From: Limobrevibacterium gyesilva
Lineage (GTDB): Bacteria > Pseudomonadota > Alphaproteobacteria > Acetobacterales > Acetobacteraceae
Length of the DNA: 64,000 nucleotides
Reading direction: 5' to 3'
Assembly: GCF_025989185.1 (NCBI RefSeq)
Contig: NZ_JAPDNT010000022.1
Coordinates: 1-64,000 of the forward strand
Under the pieces are notes generated by a model that worked only from the letters and a program-made list of their open reading frames with translations, was not told where the DNA came from and searched no databases. The translations under genes were made by a program, and so were the position numbers. This document shows positions 26,969-35,178 of the stretch, one piece after another (within the stretch, counting starts at the first letter, position 1; each line of letters opens with the position of its first letter).

Positions 26969-28180
26969 ATGACCGCCGTGGCGCGCGTGAAGCAGCATCT
27001 GATCGATCCGGAAATCTGCATTCGCTGCAACACCTGCGAGGCGACCTGCCCGGTGGGCGCGATCACGCATGACGCCAACAACTACGTGGTCGATGCCGCC
27101 GTCTGCAATTTCTGCATGGACTGTGTGGCCCCCTGCCCCACCGGCTCCATCGACAACTGGTTCATGGTGGAGCAGCCGTTCACGGTGGACGACCAGTTCG
27201 GCTGGAACGAGCTGCCGCCGCGGCCGGCCGAGGGTGCGACCGAATCCCTGGAGGCGATCGAGGATGAAGCATCCGCGTTGCTGGCCGAAGCGCATGCGCG
27301 GGCCGGCGGGCGGGCGCGCGCGCCGGCCACGGCGTCCAAGCCGCGGATCAATCTGTTCAATCGCGACAATCCGGCGATCGCCACGGTGACGGGGAATTTC
27401 CGCATCACCGCGGCGGATGCGGAATCCGATGTGCGGCATATCATTCTTGATTTCGGCACGGTGCCGTTTCCGGTGCTGGAAGGGCAGTCGATCGGCATCC
27501 TGCCGCCGGGCACGGATGCGGCGGGCGGGCCGCATGCGATGCGGCTGTATTCCATTGCCTCGTCGCGCGACGGCGAGCGGCCGAACACGAACAACCTGGC
27601 GCTGACGGTGAAGCGCGTGCGGGAGCCGCGGGATGGCGGCGTGTTCCAGGGCGTCGCGTCGACCTATCTGTGCGACCTGAAGCTGGGGGAGAAGGTGCAG
27701 GTGGTGGGGCCGTATGGTGCCACCTTCCTGATGCCTGACGATCCTGATGCGGACATCGTGATGATCTGCACCGGCACGGGGGCGGCCCCGTTCCGGGGCT
27801 TCACCGAGCGGCGGCGGCGCACCAGCTCGACGGTGCGCGGCAAGCTGCTGATGTTCTTCGGCGCGCGCACGCCGCAGGAGCTGCCGTATTTCGGGCCGCT
27901 GCAGAAAGTGCCGGCCGGAGTGCTGGACAAGGAGCTGGTGTACTCGCGCCGGCCGGGGGCGCCGCGCGAATACGTGCAGGACCGGATGCGCACGCGCGCC
28001 GGCGACGTGGCGGAGCTGCTGCGGCGGGAGACCACGCATGTCTTCGTCTGCGGGCTGCGCGGGCTGGAGGATGGGGTCGAGCAGGCGATGAGCGATATCG
28101 GCCGGCAATATGGGATCGACTGGCCGGCGCTGCGGGCGCGGATGCTGGAAGGCGGGCGGTATCACGCGGAGACGTACTGA
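26969..28180 (+). CDS. boxA: Benzoyl-CoA epoxidase reductase subunit BoxA
   Basis: NADPH-dependent iron-sulfur flavoprotein that passes electrons to BoxB. 403 residues. The N-terminus holds two [4Fe-4S] motifs, Cys17/20/23/27 (CIRCNTCEATCP) and Cys46/49/52/56 (CNFCMDCVAPCP). A linker (about 85-125) leads to a ferredoxin-NADP reductase-like module with FAD motif RLYSIASS and NADP motif CTGTGAAPFRGF. The ATG at 26969 gives the family start; longer upstream reading falls inside the repeat. The C-terminal ETY is typical of FNR-like enzymes. Confidence 0.95.
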   Translation: MTAVARVKQHLIDPEICIRCNTCEATCPVGAITHDANNYVVDAAVCNFCMDCVAPCPTGSIDNWFMVEQPFTVDDQFGWNELPPRPAEGATESLEAIEDEASALLAEAHARAGGRARAPATASKPRINLFNRDNPAIATVTGNFRITAADAESDVRHIILDFGTVPFPVLEGQSIGILPPGTDAAGGPHAMRLYSIASSRDGERPNTNNLALTVKRVREPRDGGVFQGVASTYLCDLKLGEKVQVVGPYGATFLMPDDPDADIVMICTGTGAAPFRGFTERRRRTSSTVRGKLLMFFGARTPQELPYFGPLQKVPAGVLDKELVYSRRPGAPREYVQDRMRTRAGDVAELLRRETTHVFVCGLRGLEDGVEQAMSDIGRQYGIDWPALRARMLEGGRYHAETY

Positions 28181-28249
28181 CGGGGCAGGACACTAGGGTG
28201 CCGCCCTGGTAGCCGCCATATCGGCGGAAGGGCGGTTGGGGAGATGGTC

Positions 28250-29209
28250 ATGTCGCAGAACGAGCCGGTGGTAGAGCGGGAGCAATGGCCGGAGCTTTCG
28301 TATTCCGCCTGGCGGGATACGTGCGCGACTCTCCATTTATGGACCCAGATCGTGGGCAAGATCCGGCTTGCCCTGACGCCCTGGGTCAACCACTCCTGGC
28401 ACAGCACATTGTACGTAACGGTGCGCGGACTGGGCACCTCGCCCATCCCGTATGGGGACCGCTCGTTCTCGATCGATTTCGACTTCATCGATCATCATCT
28501 CGTGATCTCCGACAGTCGTGGCGCCCTGCGCAGGATCGCGCTGAGGCCGCGTTCGGTTGCGGATTTCTACGCCGTCGTGATGGCGGCGCTTCAGGGCATC
28601 GGCATTCGCGTGGCGATTCACAAGACGCCGAACGAAATCCCTAACGCGATTCCGTTCGACCAGGACCAGAAGCACAGGGCCTACGATGCCGATTACGCGC
28701 ATCGCTTCTGGCAGGTTCTTCTGCTCAGCGATCGCGTCATGGCGCAGTTCCGCACCGGCTTTCTGGGAAAAGTCAGCCCGGTGCACTTCTTCTGGGGCAG
28801 CTTCGATCTGGCGGTCACCCGGTTCTCGGGGCGGCGCGCGCCGCTGCATCCCGGTGGCGTGGCGAACCTTCCCGACGCCGTTGTGCGCGAGGCCTACTCC
28901 CACGAAGTCAGCAGCGCCGGGTTCTGGCCGGGCAACGATAGCGCGCCCGAGGCGGCGTATTATTCCTACGCTTATCCGGAGCCGGCCGGCTATCGCACGG
29001 CGCGCATCGAGCCTGCGGCCGCGGCCTACAACGCAGCGCTCGGCGAGTTCATCCTGCCTTATGACGCGGTTCGCACCGCCGGCGATCCGCGCGCGACATT
29101 GCTGGCATTCCTTCAGACGACCTACGCCGCCGCCGCCGATGCCGGGCAGTGGGACCGTGAAAGTCTCGAATGCACGCTGGGTCAGCCGGGCGTGCCCCGC
29201 AGCGTATAG
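28250..29209 (+). CDS. DUF5996 family protein
   Basis: A 319-residue soluble protein of family DUF5996, function unknown. Recognisable motifs are LPELSYSAWRDTCATLHLWT-like text near the N-terminus, LTPWVNHSWHSTLYVT, a FWGSFDLAVTRFSGR segment and SHEVSSAGFWPG. The histidine- and tryptophan-rich conserved patches suggest a metal or ligand pocket. The second of two close ATGs (28250) is chosen because ggggag sits six bases before it. It follows boxA by 69 bases but is not a known box gene. Confidence 0.8.
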   Translation: MSQNEPVVEREQWPELSYSAWRDTCATLHLWTQIVGKIRLALTPWVNHSWHSTLYVTVRGLGTSPIPYGDRSFSIDFDFIDHHLVISDSRGALRRIALRPRSVADFYAVVMAALQGIGIRVAIHKTPNEIPNAIPFDQDQKHRAYDADYAHRFWQVLLLSDRVMAQFRTGFLGKVSPVHFFWGSFDLAVTRFSGRRAPLHPGGVANLPDAVVREAYSHEVSSAGFWPGNDSAPEAAYYSYAYPEPAGYRTARIEPAAAAYNAALGEFILPYDAVRTAGDPRATLLAFLQTTYAAAADAGQWDRESLECTLGQPGVPRSV

Positions 29210-29316
29210 CGATCACCATTCGGTGAATGATGTGGGGCGATCAGCGCCCGTTCGGGCCTGTGCCGGGGGTTCGGTGCGTCTCCGCGCGAACCCCCGGGCC
29301 TCTCAGGCGTCGTTCA

Positions 29317-29568
29317 TCACGGGCGCCAGAACGGCTTGTTCGCCTCCTGGTCGACATCGGCGTAGGTCAGGCCGATATCCTTGAGCATGCGGGCATCGAG
29401 CCGTGACAGGTCGATGCGGGAACGCCGGCGCCGCCAAGCTGCGCGGATCAAGGCGAGCAGCCGGGGCTGGTCCGGTTGCTGGGGCGGATGGCTCGGCCCG
29501 ACCGTCTCCGGCGTCCAGTTCGGCGCCGGGAGCTGATGCGAGGGGATGCGTGGAAAGATCATCGACAT
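29317..29568 (-). CDS. DUF1127 family small protein
   Basis: An 83-residue protein with a proline-rich N-terminus and a C-terminal DUF1127 domain: an arginine-rich helix (IRAAWRRRRSRIDLSRLDAR) followed by MLKDIGLTYADVDQEANKPFW. Family members in alphaproteobacteria are linked to RNA turnover and stress or phosphate responses. It is divergent from the WYL-type regulator, with the operator-like palindrome at 29614-29635 between them, so the regulator may control it. Confidence 0.85.
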   Translation of the reverse strand: MSMIFPRIPSHQLPAPNWTPETVGPSHPPQQPDQPRLLALIRAAWRRRRSRIDLSRLDARMLKDIGLTYADVDQEANKPFWRP

Positions 29569-29613
29569 GACGGAACTCCTTCCTGCTGGATGATGGGGAG
29601 ACTACGCTCCCCT

Positions 29614-29635
29614 TGCTGACAGCGTGCTGTCAGCA
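29614..29635. promoter_or_regulatory. Operator-like palindrome between DUF1127 and WYL regulator genes
   Basis: Perfect 9-base arms (tgctgacag / ctgtcagca) with a cgtg spacer lie 19 bases before the regulator ATG and 46 bases before the DUF1127 ATG. A dyad this close to a divergent regulator start is typical of autoregulation. Confidence 0.6.
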
Positions 29636-29653
29636 GCGTTTGGGATTGGGTCG

Positions 29654-30337
29654 ATGCGTCGGGCGGATCGGCTGTTCGACATCATCCAGGTGTTGCGGCT
29701 CGCGCGCACTCCGATTACTGCGGCGGCTATTGCGGCCGAGCTTGAGGTCGCGCCGCGCACCGTCTATCGCGATATCGCGACGCTGCAGGCGCGGCGCGTG
29801 CCGATCGAGGGCGCGGCGGGGCTCGGCTATGTGCTGCGCCGCGGCTTCGAGCTGCCGCCCTTGATGTTCACCGACGAGGAGGCCGAGGCGATCGCGATCG
29901 GACTGCAATTGCTGCATCGGACCGGCGACCCTGGGCTGACCGCCGCGGCGCGCACCGTCGTCGCCAAGCTCGCTTCCGTCGTGCCGGAGGGGATGCGCGG
30001 GCACCTGGTGGCGGCACCCTTCCATGTCTCGCATCGCGGCGCGCCGGCGCCGGGCATTGTCGATCTCTCGGAAATCCGCTCTGCCATCCGCGATGCGCGC
30101 AAGCTGCGGATTGCGTATGTCGATGCGAATAACGCCAACACCAGCCGGACGGTGCGGCCGATCGCCGTGGAGTATTACGTCGATGCCACGCTGATTTGCG
30201 CCTGGTGCGAGTTGCGCAACGACTACCGGCACTTCCGCATCGACCGGATCGGCGCCGTGCGGGTGCTGGCGGAAAGTTTTGCCGACGAGGCCCAGCGGTT
30301 GATGGCAGGCTGGCTGGCGCTGACGCGGCCGAAGTGA
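29654..30337 (+). CDS. HTH and WYL-domain transcriptional regulator (YafY family)
   Basis: A 227-residue DeoR-like regulator. The N-terminal winged helix (MRRADRLFDIIQVLRLARTP, then ELEVAPRTVYRDIATL) is followed by a WYL-type domain in which RIAYVDANN and the PIAVEYYVDATLICAWCELR segment replace the classic WYL tripeptide. WYL domains sense small ligands or nucleic acid. The ATG at 29654 gives the family's MRRADRLF opening. The likely target is the adjacent palindrome and the divergent DUF1127 gene. Confidence 0.88.
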   Translation: MRRADRLFDIIQVLRLARTPITAAAIAAELEVAPRTVYRDIATLQARRVPIEGAAGLGYVLRRGFELPPLMFTDEEAEAIAIGLQLLHRTGDPGLTAAARTVVAKLASVVPEGMRGHLVAAPFHVSHRGAPAPGIVDLSEIRSAIRDARKLRIAYVDANNANTSRTVRPIAVEYYVDATLICAWCELRNDYRHFRIDRIGAVRVLAESFADEAQRLMAGWLALTRPK

Positions 30338-30404
30338 GCGGCGACGGCCCGGCGGGGCGTCGTGGTGCGGCCGGGGCGTGCGTCCCTCGGCCGCACCCGG
30401 AAAG

Positions 30405-31433
30405 TCACGGCTTCAGCGCGCCGGCGGCGTCGACATACACGGCGTAAACCGACGTGCTGGCGGCCATGAACAGGCGGTTCCGCTTCTTGCCGCCGAAGCA
30501 CAGATTGGCGCAGGTTTCCGGCAGATGGATCTTGCCGATCAGATCGCCGGTCGGGGCGTAGCACCGCACGCCGTCCTCTTTCGGATCAGCCCAGCCCATG
30601 CTGCACCAGACATTGCCGTCGGTATCGGTCCGCACGCCGTCGGTGAAGCCGGGGGCGAAATTCTCGGCGAAGATCTTGTCGTTGGCGAGCTTGTCGCCGT
30701 TCACGTCGAACACCCGCATGTTGGAGCGCCCGCCATGCGTGATGCCGCTGTCGATGATGTAGAGCTTCTTCTCGTCGGGTGAGAAGGCAATGCCGTTCGG
30801 CTTGTCGAAACTGTCCGCGACCACGGTGGCCTTTCCCGTGGCCGGGTCCAGCCGGTAGACCTGCGCGGGCAGCTCCAGCTCGGCCTTGTGGCCTTCGTAG
30901 TCGCCGAAGATGCCGTAGCCCGGATCGGTGAACCACACCGCACCGTCGGCGGCGACCACGATGTCGTTCGGTGCGTTCAGCTTCTTGCCGTTGAAGCTGT
31001 CCATCAGCACCGTGATGGTGCCGTCGGGCTCGGTGCGGGTGACGCGGCGCGCGTCGTGCTCGCAGGTCAGCAGCCGGCCCTGGCGGTCGCGGGTGTTGCC
31101 GTTGCTGTAGTTGGAGGGGGTGCGGAAGACGCTGACATGGCCGTCTTCCTCCAGCCAGCGCATCATCCGGTTGTTGGGAATGTCGCTCCACAGCAGATAG
31201 CCGCCGTCGCGGACATAGACCGGGCCTTCGGCCCAGCGGAATCCGGTGGCGATGCGCTCGATGGCGGCGTTGCCGACCTTGTACTTGAACCGCTTGTCCA
31301 GCACCTCGACGCGCGGATCGGGATAGCGCGTGCCGGTGAGGTCGCCCAGCGGCAGGCGATCGGCGGCGGCGCGTGTGGCCGCCATGGCGGCGACGGCTGT
31401 GGCCGTCGCGCCCAGCAGGGTGCGTCGTTGCAT
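30405..31433 (-). CDS. Exported SMP-30/gluconolactonase family hydrolase
   Basis: A 342-residue six-bladed beta-propeller lactonase. A Tat-like signal (MQRRTLLGATATAVAAMAAT) precedes the propeller. Calcium-site residues fall in RWAEGPVYV, LNAPNDIVVAADGAVWFTDP, FDKPNGIAFSPDEKKLYIID and FTDGVRTDTDGNVW. The usual reaction is hydrolysis of sugar lactones in the periplasm. A cytoplasmic, frameshifted paralogue lies at 37447-38354. The ATG at 31433 is chosen because the signal peptide starts there. Confidence 0.9.
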   Translation of the reverse strand: MQRRTLLGATATAVAAMAATRAAADRLPLGDLTGTRYPDPRVEVLDKRFKYKVGNAAIERIATGFRWAEGPVYVRDGGYLLWSDIPNNRMMRWLEEDGHVSVFRTPSNYSNGNTRDRQGRLLTCEHDARRVTRTEPDGTITVLMDSFNGKKLNAPNDIVVAADGAVWFTDPGYGIFGDYEGHKAELELPAQVYRLDPATGKATVVADSFDKPNGIAFSPDEKKLYIIDSGITHGGRSNMRVFDVNGDKLANDKIFAENFAPGFTDGVRTDTDGNVWCSMGWADPKEDGVRCYAPTGDLIGKIHLPETCANLCFGGKKRNRLFMAASTSVYAVYVDAAGALKP

Positions 31434-31697
31434 GACAGCCTCCTCCTTCGATGGGCGGGCTGAATCCCGGCGGGTTCCTGTCGCCTCAGGATGCTCCGCC
31501 GCGCGGCACCGGGAACAGGCCGGCCTTGTCAACTTAACGCAGGCCGGGCGCGCTTTCGTGAGGCATGCGCGGACCCTGCCGGGCGCGCGCCTGACGCCGC
31601 GGCGTATCCGCGTTGCGCAGGGGCGCAGGCAGCGCTACCTGGGAGCGCGCTGGCGGGAACTGGCGGTCTGGATGCGGAACGGCATGACAGGGACCAC

Positions 31698-32150
31698 ATG
31701 ACAGGGACCAACGGATTGTTCGTGCATCGGCGCCGGGTGGCGTGGTGGGACACGGATGCGGCCAATATCGCCTATACCGCGCGCTTTCCGCAGTGGTGCA
31801 TGGAGGCGATCGAGGAGTGGTTCCTGGACCGGCTGGGCATCGACTGGTACCGGCTGAACCACGACATGAACATGGGCAGCCCGTTCGTGCATATGAGCAT
31901 GGACATGCGCTCGTCGGTGACGCCGCGCGACGCGCTGGATACGACGGTGGCGCTGAAGCAGGCGGGGCGGTCGTCGCTGGCGTTCGAGCTGGTGGGCCGG
32001 ACGGTGGCGGACAGGCGGGTGTCGTTCGAGGGGCGCTATGTCTGCGTGTTCGTGGATCGGGACACCGGGAAGGCGCGGGACATTCCCGAGTGCTTTCGCG
32101 CGGCGGTGGCGCGCGAGGTGGCGTTGGCGGCCGGCGTGCGCGGGGATTGA
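31698..32150 (+). CDS. Hotdog-fold acyl-CoA thioesterase
   Basis: A 150-residue thioesterase of the 4-hydroxybenzoyl-CoA thioesterase/YbgC type. The opening VAWWDTDAANIAYTARFPQW holds the catalytic-aspartate motif (WDTDxxNIxY), with the helix EEWFLDRLGI and the strand SSLAFELVG following. In box loci a thioesterase can relieve benzoyl-CoA accumulation, so a benzoyl-CoA role is plausible. The start region is duplicated: atgacagggacca occurs at 31684 and 31698, and the first copy runs to a stop after five codons. Confidence 0.82.
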   Translation: MTGTNGLFVHRRRVAWWDTDAANIAYTARFPQWCMEAIEEWFLDRLGIDWYRLNHDMNMGSPFVHMSMDMRSSVTPRDALDTTVALKQAGRSSLAFELVGRTVADRRVSFEGRYVCVFVDRDTGKARDIPECFRAAVAREVALAAGVRGD

Positions 32151-32152
32151 TG

Positions 32153-32197
32153 CCAACGGCCCTTGACGATGACCCTTCCATCGTCAGGGGCCGTTGG
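32153..32197 (+). terminator. Strong hairpin after thioesterase gene
   Basis: Two 19-base arms (32153-32171 and 32179-32197) pair with one mismatch around a seven-base loop, beginning two bases after the stop codon. There is no T-tract afterwards, so it may be a stability hairpin rather than a simple terminator. Confidence 0.55.
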
Positions 32198-32410
32198 TAT
32201 CGCGCGCCGATCCGCTTGCGGCACGCAAGCGCGTGCCTGTCGCGGGCTTGGTGGGCGGCGGTGCGCAAAATAACGACTCGTACCAGCGGTCATTCTTCAT
32301 GGCCGCCGGTATGCGCCTGCGACATGTTGATCGCGGCGCGGGCCGCCTGCGCCGGGACGCGGACGGGCGGCTGTGCGAGCCTGCAAGCTCAACCGCGGAG
32401 GTCGGGAGCG

Positions 32411-32740
32411 ATGATCTGCCGGATATGGCGTGGCTGGACCACGCCGGGAAATGCGGCCGCCTATGAGGCGGTGGTTCGGGGGCAGGTGATTCCGGGCATC
32501 GAGGAAAGGGGCATTGCGGGGTTCCGGCATATCGACCTGATGCGGCGCGCGGTCGGCCATGAGGTCGAGTTCGTGACCCTGATGTGGTTCGACGATATCG
32601 AGGCGATCAAGGCGTTTACCGGCGAGGACTACGCGGCGAGCCACGTGCCGGCGCAGGCGCGGGCGGTGCTGGCGCGGTTCGAGGCGCGCGCGGGGCATTA
32701 CGAGGTGCTGGAGCGGCGGCCGCAGGCGGTTGTCGGGTAG
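32411..32740 (+). CDS. Antibiotic biosynthesis monooxygenase-like (ferredoxin-fold) small protein
   Basis: A 109-residue protein with a dimeric alpha-beta barrel pattern: an opening MICRIWRGWTTPGNAAAYE, the strand HEVEFVTLMWFDDIEAIKAF, and FTGEDYAASHVPAQARAVLA. It resembles small ABM-domain proteins that act as quinone-forming oxygenases or binding proteins. No catalytic residue can be assigned. The start has gggagcg just upstream. Earlier in-frame sequence is noise. Confidence 0.7.
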   Translation: MICRIWRGWTTPGNAAAYEAVVRGQVIPGIEERGIAGFRHIDLMRRAVGHEVEFVTLMWFDDIEAIKAFTGEDYAASHVPAQARAVLARFEARAGHYEVLERRPQAVVG

Positions 32741-32810
32741 GCCGGGCGGGTGATGGGTGGCGCGGTGGTGGCGCAGGTTGGGTGCGGGGCTATCTGGCGG
32801 TCTTCGGTAG

Positions 32811-32847
32811 GCACCCCTCCCCCGGCCCCTCCCGCAAGGGGAGGGGG
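32811..32847 (-). repeat. GC-rich 37-base repeat, copy 2
   Basis: Reverse-orientation copy of the element at 14923-14959, with one base difference, in the gap between the ABM-like gene and the convergent boxR. Its hairpin could also serve as a terminator for either gene. Confidence 0.7.
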
Positions 32848-32858
32848 AAGATGGTGTT

Positions 32859-33782
32859 TTACTTCAGGAGCGTTACGAGGGCGTTGACGCTTTCGTCCAG
32901 CGTCTGGCCGGAGGTGTCGAGGATGTGGTCGGCGCGGGCGTAGAGGGATTCGCGGCTGGCGAGGATGGCGCGGAGGTCCTTCATGGCCTGGCGGTTGTCC
33001 TGCATGGGGCGGAGGTCGCCCTGGTCGAGAACGCGTTGCATGTGTTCCTCTGGCGCGGCGCGGACCCAGACGGTGCGGCAGTGGCTCAGCAGCAGGGCGA
33101 AGGTGGCGGCGTCGGCGACGATGCTGCCGCCGGTGGCGATGACGGCGCCGGACCCGGTCGCGAGCAGGCGTTCCAGGGCGGCACGTTCCAGCCGACGGAA
33201 ACCGCCCTGGCCGTGCAGCTCGAAGATCTCGCGCAGCTCCGTGCCGGCTTCGCGCTCGATCTCGCGGTCGAGCTCGTAGAAGGGCACGCGGCGCTGCTCG
33301 GCGAGCCGGCGGCCGAGGGAGGATTTGCCGGCGCCGCGCAGGCCGATGAGCGCGATGCGGGTGGCGCGGCCAGGGTGTGGCTGCGCGCCGAAATGCCGGG
33401 CCAGCAGGGCACGGGCTTCGCGGCGCTGGTCGGGGGTCAGGCGGGCGAGCAGATCGTCCAACAGCGCGGTGTCGGCGGCGTGTTCGGGCTGGTCGGCGAG
33501 CAGGTCGGTGGCGGGGACGCCGAGGGCGCGGGCGATGGCGCGCAGCAGCAGGATGGAGACGTTGCCGCCGCCGGCTTCCATCTGCGCGATGTAGCGTTCG
33601 GAGACGCCGGATTGCCGGGAGAGGATGCGGCGGGTCATGCCGCGCCGGGCGCGCAGCAGGCGCAGGCGCTCGCCTACGCCATGGAGGAAGGCGGCGTCGT
33701 CGGATGCGGGCGGGGCGCCCGGGCGCGGGCTGGCCTTCAGCGCGTCGAGGAAGCGTTCGCCTTCATCCGGCCTGGGTGCCAA
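32859..33782 (-). CDS. boxR: BoxR/BzdR-type benzoyl-CoA-responsive regulator
   Basis: A 307-residue fusion of an XRE helix-turn-helix (about 37-95, with LSRQSGVSERYIAQMEAGGG) to a shikimate-kinase-like domain (141-307, Walker A GLRGAGKSS at 147-155). This is the hallmark of BzdR/BoxR, repressors of anaerobic and aerobic benzoate genes whose kinase-like domain binds benzoyl-CoA instead of phosphorylating shikimate. It lies about 4.7 kb beyond boxA on the opposite strand. The inverted repeat before boxC is its probable target. A true shikimate kinase would lack the HTH. Confidence 0.92.
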   Translation of the reverse strand: MAPRPDEGERFLDALKASPRPGAPPASDDAAFLHGVGERLRLLRARRGMTRRILSRQSGVSERYIAQMEAGGGNVSILLLRAIARALGVPATDLLADQPEHAADTALLDDLLARLTPDQRREARALLARHFGAQPHPGRATRIALIGLRGAGKSSLGRRLAEQRRVPFYELDREIEREAGTELREIFELHGQGGFRRLERAALERLLATGSGAVIATGGSIVADAATFALLLSHCRTVWVRAAPEEHMQRVLDQGDLRPMQDNRQAMKDLRAILASRESLYARADHILDTSGQTLDESVNALVTLLK

Positions 33783-33870
33783 CGGGCATGGTCTCCTGTC
33801 TGTGCCTGCGCGTTCCTAGACCGGCAAGGCGGGTCGCGTCATGCACGATGTTGCGGGAAGGAAGATAAGG

Positions 33871-34021
33871 GGACACAGAGATCACGGAGGGCCACGGAGG
33901 GCACGGAGAAGAGAAATGCTTGCGCGCGCAGCGCGCCTTCCTCTCAAGCCGCATGGCAAGGCCAGCGCCCCCGCACGGCCCTTCTCCGTGTCCTCCGTGG
34001 CCCTCTGTGCTCTCCGTGTCC
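33871..34021. repeat. Long inverted repeat of acggag words, copy 1
   Basis: Two 41-base arms (33871-33911 and 33981-34021; 37 of 41 bases pair) built of repeated cacggag/cacagag words enclose 69 bases of unrelated sequence. A second element of the same design lies at 39072-39221. Both are intergenic. No transposase is nearby. Confidence 0.75.
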
Positions 34022-34043
34022 ACTTCCCTTCCCTGCCCCGGTT

Positions 34044-35006
34044 TCAGCGCGCCGGTTGCAGCGGCGGGGATGCGAGGGGGCCGAGTGCGGCCACCACCTG
34101 GGCGGGATCGGGGCGCGGGCGGGGCGTGTGCGCGGCCAGGGCCTGGTGCATGGCGGCCAGGTGGGTGGCGGTGGTGCCGCAGCAGCCGCCGATGATGCGC
34201 GCGCCGGCGTCGACGGCCAGGCGGGCGTATTCGGCCATCAGCTCGGGCGTTCCGGGATGGATGAGGCGGTCGCCCTGGCGCTGGGGGAGGCCGCAATTGG
34301 CCTTGGCGATGACGACGGCGTCCGGCATCGCTTCGGTGAGGGCGAGCACGGAGCAGATCAGGTCGGCGGGGCCGGCGCCGCAATTGCAGCCGATGCCGTG
34401 GGGCGCGGGGTAGAAGGCGCCGGCGGCCTCGGCCATGGCGGCGGGGGTGACGCCCGTGCTGGTGCTGCCCGCCGCCTCGAAGCTGGCGGTGACGACGTAG
34501 GGCATGCCGACGCGGGCGGCGGCGGTGGCGGCGGCGCGCATCTCCGCGATGGCGGACATGGTCTCGATCCAGACGAGGTCGGCGCCGCCGGCGTTCAGGC
34601 CCTGGATCTGCTCGGTGAAGACCGCGACGGCCTCGTCCTCGGTGAGCGGGCCGAGGGGGGCGAGCAGATCGCCGGTGGGGCCGACGGAGCCGGCGACGAT
34701 GACCTGGCGCTGGGCGGCGTTGGCGACCGCGCGGGCGTGGCGGGCGGCCAGTTCGTTCAGGGCGTGGGTGCGGTCCTCGGCGTCGTGCAGCCGCAGGCGG
34801 CGGGCGTTGGCGCCGAAGGAGTTGGTGAGGATGATGTCGGCGCCGGCGTCGATGAAGTCCTGGTGCAGGCGGCGGATGTCCCTGGGGCGGGACTCGTTCC
34901 ACAGCTCCGGCGCGTCGCCGGGGGCGAGGCCGCGGTCGAACAGGTTGGTGGCGGCGGCGCCGTCGGCCAGCAGCCAGGGGCGGTCCTTGAGCCAGGCATC
35001 AAGCAT
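34044..35006 (-). CDS. Betaine/homocysteine S-methyltransferase family protein
   Basis: A zinc-dependent methyltransferase that passes a methyl group from betaine or S-methylmethionine to homocysteine. 320 residues. The TIM-barrel opening LLADGAAATNLFDRG, TNSFGANARRL, VAGSVGPTG, the first zinc cysteine in GIGCNCGAG and the paired cysteines in IIGGCCGTT are intact. The start at 35006 fits the family length; a GTG nine bases upstream is possible. Cobalamin-independent by domain content. Transcribed alone. Confidence 0.87.
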   Translation of the reverse strand: MLDAWLKDRPWLLADGAAATNLFDRGLAPGDAPELWNESRPRDIRRLHQDFIDAGADIILTNSFGANARRLRLHDAEDRTHALNELAARHARAVANAAQRQVIVAGSVGPTGDLLAPLGPLTEDEAVAVFTEQIQGLNAGGADLVWIETMSAIAEMRAAATAAARVGMPYVVTASFEAAGSTSTGVTPAAMAEAAGAFYPAPHGIGCNCGAGPADLICSVLALTEAMPDAVVIAKANCGLPQRQGDRLIHPGTPELMAEYARLAVDAGARIIGGCCGTTATHLAAMHQALAAHTPRPRPDPAQVVAALGPLASPPLQPAR

Positions 35007-35178
35007 CGATTCCACGGGGCCCTCGCCGATGTTGGTTGCCGGCGGGGAATGTCCCGTGACGGCGGTCGTTCCACTCGGTAGGGAAACGTATACGCGATCC
35101 GGGCGGCGCGCATCATTGTCGATTGGCGTGGCGGTCCGGCGCAGGCGATCGTGGTGAATGGGCGGCCCGGTGCCCCCC

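Noticed and set aside
31491-31697. Upstream in-frame extension of the thioesterase
   Set aside because: The hotdog fold begins at residue 8 of the shorter form; the extension has noise composition.
32859-33782. Shikimate kinase (aroK)
   Set aside because: The kinase-like domain is fused to an N-terminal XRE helix-turn-helix and lies near box genes, which defines BoxR/BzdR regulators.
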